From Streptomyces sp. NBC_01267 (GTDB lineage: Bacteria > Actinomycetota > Actinomycetes > Streptomycetales > Streptomycetaceae): a stretch of 64,000 bases of DNA. The stretch spans positions 806,001 to 870,000 of the forward strand of contig NZ_CP108455.1 of the NCBI RefSeq assembly GCF_036241575.1, in the 5' to 3' direction. Positions 59,323-64,000 of the stretch are shown one piece after another. Below the pieces are notes generated by a model that saw nothing but the letters and a program-made list of their open reading frames with translations, had not been told where the DNA came from and did no database searches. A program made the position numbers and the translations under genes. The number at the start of each line of letters is the position of its first letter. Within the stretch, counting starts at the first letter, position 1.

Positions 59323-60054
59323 ATGATGAGCGACAACAGCCTGCGCCTGGTGTGGGTCTACCCGGACCTGCTGAGCACGTACGGGGACCAGGGCAATGCC
59401 CTGGTGGTGGAGCGCCGGGCCCGCCAGCGCGGCCTCGACGTGACGCGTATCGACGTACGCAGCGACCAGCCGGTACCGACCTCCGGCGACATCTATCTGA
59501 TCGGCGGCGGCGAGGACCGGCCGCAGCGGCTGGCCTCCGAGCGGCTGCGCCGCGACGGCGGCCTCAGCCGGGCGGCCTCCAACGGCGCGATCATCTTCTC
59601 GGTCTGCGCCGGGTACCAGATCCTCGGTCACGAGTTCATCAACGACCTCGGTGAGCGGGAGCCGGGTCTCGGTCTGCTGGACGTCATCTCCACCCGCGGC
59701 GAGGGCGACCGCTGCGTCGGCGACGTGTACGCCGACATCGACCCGAGGCTCGGACTGCCGCAGCTGACCGGCTTCGAGAACCACCAGGGCATCACCCATC
59801 TCGGTCCGACCGCCCGGCCGTTCGCCCGGGTGCAGCTCGGCCGGGGCAACGGCACCGGCGACGGCACCGAGGGCGCGTACAACGACACCGTGTTCGGTAC
59901 GTACATGCACGGCCCGGTGCTGGCCCGCAACCCGCTGATCGCCGACCTGCTGCTGAAACTGGCCCTCGACGTCAACGCGCTGCCGCCGACGGACGACCGC
60001 TGGTACGAGGCCCTGCGCGCCGAGCGCATCGCCGCCGCGACCCAGCCCGCATGA
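59323..60054 (+). CDS. gatD: Lipid II isoglutaminyl synthase, GatD glutaminase subunit
   Basis: The 243-aa protein (ATG 59323 or 59326) is a CobB/CobQ-like class I amidotransferase. It has WVYPDLLSTYGDQGN, nucleophile FSVCAGYQILG and the His in GTYMHGPVLARNP. It provides ammonia from glutamine to MurT. A hairpin terminator follows. Confidence 0.96.
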   Translation: MMSDNSLRLVWVYPDLLSTYGDQGNALVVERRARQRGLDVTRIDVRSDQPVPTSGDIYLIGGGEDRPQRLASERLRRDGGLSRAASNGAIIFSVCAGYQILGHEFINDLGEREPGLGLLDVISTRGEGDRCVGDVYADIDPRLGLPQLTGFENHQGITHLGPTARPFARVQLGRGNGTGDGTEGAYNDTVFGTYMHGPVLARNPLIADLLLKLALDVNALPPTDDRWYEALRAERIAAATQPA

Positions 60055-60105
60055 GGCTTCTCACGTACATCTGAGCGGCGTCCAGCAGTCGGACGCCTGG
60101 TATGT

Positions 60106-60137
60106 CCCCGTCGCCCTCCGCCGGTAGGGTGACGGGG
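60106..60137 (+). terminator. Hairpin terminator after murT-gatD
   Basis: CCCCGTCGCCCT (60106-60117) pairs with AGGGTGACGGGG (60126-60137), with a single G-U pair and an 8-base loop, 52 bases past the gatD stop. It lies upstream of pfkA and may also overlap that gene's promoter. Confidence 0.7.
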
Positions 60138-60195
60138 ATCCAGCCCGGACGACGTGGTCCGGTCAGAGGCCCACGTTGCAAAGGTAAGTCGGGCA

Positions 60196-61221
60196 ATGCG
60201 AATTGGTGTGCTCACCTCCGGCGGGGACTGCCCCGGCCTGAATGCCGTCATCCGCTCGGTCGTTCACCGCGCCGTCGTCGACCACGGCGACGAGGTCATC
60301 GGCTTCCACGACGGGTGGAAGGGCCTCCTCGAATGTGACTACCGCAAGCTCGACCTCGACGCGGTGGGCGGCATCCTGGCCCGGGGCGGTACGATCCTCG
60401 GCTCCTCCCGGGTGCAGCCCGCGCATCTGCGGGACGGCGTGGAGCGCGCCAGGGGTCATGTGGCCGATCTCGGCCTGGACGCGATCATCCCGATAGGCGG
60501 CGAGGGCACGCTGAAGGCGGCGAACCTGCTCTCCGAGGCGGGGCTGCCGATCGTCGGCGTACCGAAGACCATCGACAACGACATCGCGTCGACCGATGTC
60601 ACCTTCGGCTTCGACACGGCCGTCGGAGTCGCGACCGAGGCACTGGACCGGCTCAAGACCACCGCCGAATCGCACCAGCGGGTGCTGATCGTCGAGGTCA
60701 TGGGGCGGCACACCGGCTGGATCGCCCTGCATTCGGGCATGGCCGCCGGGGCCCACGCGATCGTCGTTCCCGAGCGTCCCTTCGACATGGACGAGCTGAC
60801 GGAAGTGGTCGGCAGGCGCTTCTCGGCGGGCAAGAAGTTCGCGATCGTCGTGGTCGCCGAGGGTGCCAAGCCGCGCGAGGGCTCGATGAGCTTCGACGTC
60901 GGGGCCAAGGACGTGTACGGACACGAGCGCTTCGCCGGGGTGGCCAGGCAGCTCTCCATCGAGCTGGAGGAGCGCCTCGGCAAGGAGGCCCGCCCGGTGA
61001 TACTGGGCCACGTGCAGCGCGGCGGCACCCCGACCGCGTACGACCGGGTCCTCGCGACCCGTTTCGGCTGGCACGCGGTCGAGGCCGCGCACCGCGGCGC
61101 GTTCGGCATGCTGACCGCGCTGCACGGCACGGAGATCAACCTGGTGCCGCTGGCGCAGGCGGTGGAGACCCTCAAGACCGTCCCGGCCGAGCGGTACGCC
61201 GAGGCCGAGTGCGTTCTCTGA
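60196..61221 (+). CDS. pfkA: 6-phosphofructokinase
   Basis: The 341-aa protein starts at ATG 60196 (MRIGVLTSGGDCPGLNAVIR). It has IPIGGEGTLKAA, PKTIDNDIASTDVTFGFDTA, EVMGRHTGWIALHSG and HVQRGGTPTAYDRVLATRFG. The phosphoryl-donor positions read Gly (GGEGT) and Lys (PKTIDND). The Gly favours ATP over pyrophosphate, as in other streptomycete PfkA enzymes. It catalyses the committed step of glycolysis. A perfect hairpin terminator lies 45 bases downstream. Confidence 0.95.
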   Translation: MRIGVLTSGGDCPGLNAVIRSVVHRAVVDHGDEVIGFHDGWKGLLECDYRKLDLDAVGGILARGGTILGSSRVQPAHLRDGVERARGHVADLGLDAIIPIGGEGTLKAANLLSEAGLPIVGVPKTIDNDIASTDVTFGFDTAVGVATEALDRLKTTAESHQRVLIVEVMGRHTGWIALHSGMAAGAHAIVVPERPFDMDELTEVVGRRFSAGKKFAIVVVAEGAKPREGSMSFDVGAKDVYGHERFAGVARQLSIELEERLGKEARPVILGHVQRGGTPTAYDRVLATRFGWHAVEAAHRGAFGMLTALHGTEINLVPLAQAVETLKTVPAERYAEAECVL

Positions 61222-61266
61222 GTCCACCGGCCGGACCAGGGCTTCACATTCGCCCGATACGGTACG

Positions 61267-61302
61267 AACTGCCCCCGGTCGCAACTGCGGCCGGGGGCAG
61301 TT
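61267..61302 (+). terminator. Hairpin terminator after pfkA
   Basis: AACTGCCCCCGG (61267-61278) pairs perfectly with CCGGGGGCAGTT (61291-61302) around 12 bases, followed by CTACG. Confidence 0.85.
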
Positions 61303-61344
61303 CTACGCTGGTGCGGACATCGGGCACGAATCAGGAGTGAGCGG

Positions 61345-62298
61345 ATGGACCACAGCGGGCACGGCATGACCATGGATCTGCCGCCGTTCACGCTGGGACG
61401 GGGGCTGGAGTTCTCCGCGGACCCGTTCTTCCTGATCAGCTGTCTGGTGGGGCTCGCCCTGTACGGCTGGGGCGTCGTGCGGCTGCGCCGACGCGGCGAC
61501 AGCTGGCCGGTCCACCGGATCGCACTCTTCGTCGTCGGCGTGCTGACCGTCGGGGTGACGATGTGCACCAAGCTGAACGACTACGGCATGGTCATGTTCA
61601 GCGTGCACATGGTGCAGCACATGATCATCAGCATGCTCTCGCCCATCCTGTTGCTGCTCGGCGCACCCGTGACCCTGGCGCTTCGGGCGCTGCCGGTCGC
61701 GGGCCGGGGCAACCGCAAGGGGCCGAGGGAGCTGCTGCTCGCCCTGCTGCAGAGCCGGTACATGCGTGTCATCACGCATCCGGCGTTCACCATCCCGCTG
61801 TTCATCGCCAGCCTCTACGGCCTGTACTTCACCCCGCTGTTCGACACCCTGATGGGGTCGAAGACCGGGCACATCGCGATGATGGTGCACTTCCTCTTCG
61901 TCGGCCTGGTCTTCTTCTGGCCGATCATGGGCGTGGACCCGGGACCGCACCGGCCCGGCTACATCATGCGGATGCTGGAGCTCTTCGCGGGAATGCCCTT
62001 CCACGCGTTCTTCGGCATCGCGCTGATGATGGGGACCGAGCCGATGGTGCAGGTGTACAAGCATCCGCCGGTGTCGCTGGGGATCGACGCGCTCAGCGAC
62101 CAGGAGGCCGCGGGCGGGATCGCCTGGGCCTTCAGCGAGATCCCGTCGGTGCTGGTGCTGATCGCCCTGGTCTTCCAGTGGTACAGCTCGGAACAGCGGA
62201 TCGCCCGGCGCTCCGACCGGGCGGAGGACCGCAACGGCGACCAGGAGCTGGCCGCGTACAACGCCTACCTCGCGTCACTGGGTACCCGCGGGCAGTAG
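61345..62298 (+). CDS. CtaG-type cytochrome c oxidase assembly protein
   Basis: The 317-aa protein starts at ATG 61345 after AGGAG. The His/Met-rich start (MDHSGHGMTMD) suggests copper binding. Six or seven membrane helices follow, with conserved FSVHMVQHMIISMLSP and GMPFHAFFGIALMM histidine motifs. This is the caa3_CtaG (DUF1404-type) family, which helps insert copper into cytochrome oxidase. Confidence 0.92.
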   Translation: MDHSGHGMTMDLPPFTLGRGLEFSADPFFLISCLVGLALYGWGVVRLRRRGDSWPVHRIALFVVGVLTVGVTMCTKLNDYGMVMFSVHMVQHMIISMLSPILLLLGAPVTLALRALPVAGRGNRKGPRELLLALLQSRYMRVITHPAFTIPLFIASLYGLYFTPLFDTLMGSKTGHIAMMVHFLFVGLVFFWPIMGVDPGPHRPGYIMRMLELFAGMPFHAFFGIALMMGTEPMVQVYKHPPVSLGIDALSDQEAAGGIAWAFSEIPSVLVLIALVFQWYSSEQRIARRSDRAEDRNGDQELAAYNAYLASLGTRGQ

Positions 62299-62353
62299 CG
62301 GAGGAGGCCCTCCTCGGGCGACGATGGCCACTCCATCTCCAGAAGGAGGGGCC

Positions 62354-62515
62354 ATGCCCGGTTCCACGAAGACGATGGGTGTCATCACCGTAGGAGCCCT
62401 GGTCACGGTGACGGGCTACTCGGCGGTGCTCGGGAGCAACGGCTGGCTGTGGTTCGGCTGGGTGGTGCTGGGGCTGGTGACCCTCGGGATGATCGCGTCG
62501 CGTGGCAGCCGCTGA
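62354..62515 (+). CDS. Small membrane protein (53 aa)
   Basis: ATG 62354 has AGAAGGAGG five bases upstream, a strong site. Two hydrophobic stretches (MGVITVGALVTVTGYSAVLG and WLWFGWVVLGLVTLGMIA) end in RGSR. The family is common in Streptomyces beside ctaG and has no known function. The PlsC gene starts 89 bp downstream. Confidence 0.85.
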   Translation: MPGSTKTMGVITVGALVTVTGYSAVLGSNGWLWFGWVVLGLVTLGMIASRGSR

Positions 62516-62604
62516 GCTGCCGGTTTCGGTCCGTCGGCTATCGCACGAGGCCGGCCGGCGTCTACTGTGCGTCGGCGCCGGGGGTTCACGGGAGGCAGGC
62601 CGCG

Positions 62605-63306
62605 ATGTTCTACTACCTGTTGAAGTACGCCGTTCTGAGACCTCTGCTGCGCCTGCTGTTCCGGCCCAGGATCGAGGGGCTCGACCACATCCCGAGGGAC
62701 GGCGCCGCCATCGTTGCGGGCAACCACCTCTCGTTCTCCGACCACTTCCTGATGCCGGTCGTCCTCAAACGGCGCATCACCTTCCTCGCGAAACAGGAGT
62801 ACTTCACCGGTCCCGGGCTCAAGGGCCGGCTGACCGCCGCGTTCTTCCGCAGCGTGGGACAGATCCCGGTGGACCGGTCCGGCAGGGAAGCGGGCAGGGC
62901 CGCGGTCCGTGAAGGGCTCGGCGTGCTCAGCAGGGGCGAGCTGCTCGGGATCTACCCGGAGGGGACCCGGTCGCACGACGGCAGGCTGTACAAGGGCAAG
63001 GTGGGAGTCGCCGTGATGGCCGTCCGGGGCGGGGTCCCGGTGGTGCCGTGCGCGATGGTCGGCACCTTCGAGATCCAGCCGCCCGGACAGCGGATGCCGA
63101 AGATCAAGCGGGTGACGATCCGCTTCGGCGAACCGCTGGACTTCAGCCGCTACGCGGGCCTGGAGAACGAGAAGGCAGCGCTGCGCGCGGTCACCGACGA
63201 GATCATGTACGCGATCCTCGGGCTCTCGGGCCAGGAGTACGTCGACGCGTACGCCGCGGACGTGAAGGCCGCACACGCGAAGAAGTTCCCGCGAAGGCTG
63301 CGCTGA
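62605..63306 (+). CDS. 1-acylglycerol-3-phosphate acyltransferase-like (PlsC)
   Basis: The 233-aa protein starts at ATG 62605 after GGGAGG. It has the acyltransferase NHLSFSDHF (HX4D), IPVDRSGREAGRAAVREG, GIYPEGTRSHDGRLYKGKVG and VPVVPCAMVGTFE motifs. It transfers an acyl chain to lysophosphatidate or a related acceptor at the inner membrane. The longer frame from 62449 lacks a ribosome site. Confidence 0.94.
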   Translation: MFYYLLKYAVLRPLLRLLFRPRIEGLDHIPRDGAAIVAGNHLSFSDHFLMPVVLKRRITFLAKQEYFTGPGLKGRLTAAFFRSVGQIPVDRSGREAGRAAVREGLGVLSRGELLGIYPEGTRSHDGRLYKGKVGVAVMAVRGGVPVVPCAMVGTFEIQPPGQRMPKIKRVTIRFGEPLDFSRYAGLENEKAALRAVTDEIMYAILGLSGQEYVDAYAADVKAAHAKKFPRRLR

Positions 63307-63385
63307 CGACCGGTCGGACGGTCCGGCTCGGCCCTGGGCAGATTCCTCTGGTGCCGCCGGGCGGGTGCGCCGTAGCGTCGGCCGC

Positions 63386-64000
63386 ATGAGCAGAGGAAGT
63401 GTTTTCGTACTCGGGGCCACCGGGCAGATCGGGCGCGCGGCGGTGCGCGCGCTGGTGTCGGACGGCTGGGAGGTCCGGGCGGCCGCACGCGGGGCGGACC
63501 GCGACGCGAGCTGGCCCGGGGAGGTGCGTTCGGTGCGCGTCGACCGCGACGCCGAGGGGGAGCTGGCCACCGCGCTCGGTGACGGCTGCGACGTACTGGT
63601 CGACATGGTCGCGTACGGCCATGCCCACGCCCGGCAGCTGACCGGCCTCGCGGACCGGATCGGCTCGGCGGTGGTGATATCCAGCGGCGCGGTGTACGAG
63701 GACGCCGAGGGCCGCAGTTTCGACACCATGGGTGATCCGGACGGCGAGCCGCGCTACCCGGTGCCGATCCCGGAGGACCAGCGGACCCTGGCGCCGGGCC
63801 CGCAGACGTACGGCACCCGCAAGACCGCCCTGGAACAGGGGCTGCTGGCAGCGGCCGGGACGCTGCCGGTGACGCTGGTGCGGGCGGGCGCGATCCACGG
63901 CCCGCACTGCCGTTCCCCGCGTGAGCTGTTCTTCGTGAAGCGCGCGCTGGACAAGCGTCCGGTGCGGATCCTGGCCCACGGCGGCCGGAGCCGCTTCCAT
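63386..64000 (+). CDS. NAD-dependent epimerase/dehydratase family protein (truncated by window edge)
   Basis: From ATG 63386 the frame is open to the window end, giving 205 residues. The Rossmann motif is VFVLGATGQIGRAAVRALV. VISSGAVYED and a YGTRKTALEQ Tyr-x3-Lys motif follow, typical of extended short-chain reductases. The C-terminal substrate domain is outside the window. The substrate is unknown. Confidence 0.88.
   Translation, partial: MSRGSVFVLGATGQIGRAAVRALVSDGWEVRAAARGADRDASWPGEVRSVRVDRDAEGELATALGDGCDVLVDMVAYGHAHARQLTGLADRIGSAVVISSGAVYEDAEGRSFDTMGDPDGEPRYPVPIPEDQRTLAPGPQTYGTRKTALEQGLLAAAGTLPVTLVRAGAIHGPHCRSPRELFFVKRALDKRPVRILAHGGRSRFH

Noticed and set aside
1..64000. CRISPR arrays, tRNA, rRNA and riboswitches
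   Set aside because: I found no regularly spaced direct repeats with unique spacers and recognised no cloverleaf, rRNA or known riboswitch core; small RNAs cannot be excluded by eye.

Overview
The window is a stretch of a high-G+C actinobacterial chromosome, almost certainly Streptomyces. Codons are strongly G/C-biased at the third position, starts are often GTG, TTA codons are rare, and the gene families (Streptomyces-type contractile injection system genes, DUF5997, DUF3516 helicase, MurT/GatD, CtaG) fit that genus. I saw no rRNA, tRNA or CRISPR array. All calls come from reading the sequence; no database search was run.

Layout. (1) 1-6992: one edge of an extracellular contractile injection system (eCIS) locus: a truncated AAA+ ATPase, a DUF4255 (Pvc16-like) protein, an exported von Willebrand A protein with a TTA codon, a LuxR-type regulator, a single-pass membrane protein and a DUF4157 (eCIS core domain) protein. 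(2) 7202-11972: an HTH-less LysR-like protein divergent from a DUF5997 gene, a GntR/FCD regulator plus a cytosine-deaminase-like amidohydrolase, and a polytopic membrane protein. (3) 12077-17984: a divergent pair, a 1473-aa caspase-STAND-WD40 protein and an LCAT-like lipase, which looks like a two-gene conflict or cell-suicide system. (4) 19842-30051: a catabolic cluster with a beta-keto acid cleavage enzyme, quinone oxidoreductase, TauD-type dioxygenase, MFS importer, small alpha/beta hydrolase, acetoacetyl-CoA synthetase, AraC regulator and a divergent acyl-CoA ligase. (5) 30204-33700: an operon of exported proteins (antigen-85-like esterase, lysozyme-like/LGFP-repeat protein, DUF4185 protein) headed by a 38-codon ORF. 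Together these activities match the layers of a mycolic-acid-type cell envelope. (6) 33926-36594: a receptor Ser/Thr kinase and an FHA protein, both with TTA codons, plus a 79-codon ORF. (7) 36893-38440: a recombination scar with a methyltransferase, an IS5-type transposase remnant, a ricin-lectin-like fragment and a frameshifted serine recombinase.

(8) 38529-64000: mostly conserved chromosomal genes. These include YjbQ, a flavin monooxygenase, a 19-aa hydrophobic peptide, a MarR/ABC-exporter divergent pair with a clear operator, a D-2-hydroxyacid dehydrogenase fused to Fe-S domains, a heterodimeric ABC exporter whose two subunits have lost complementary ATPase motifs, a YdjM-like membrane protein, a Ski2-like helicase, TesB, a glutathione peroxidase and an acyl-CoA dehydrogenase divergent from its probable TetR regulator. 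They continue with peptide deformylase, MurT/GatD (amidation of lipid II), phosphofructokinase, CtaG, a PlsC acyltransferase and a truncated NAD-dependent epimerase at the right edge.

The most interesting regions are the exported envelope-degradation operon (30204-33700), the caspase/lipase pair (12077-17984), the acetoacetate-producing and -consuming catabolic operon (19842-26946), and two matching CTGCCC-N4-GGGCAG palindromes in the eCIS locus.
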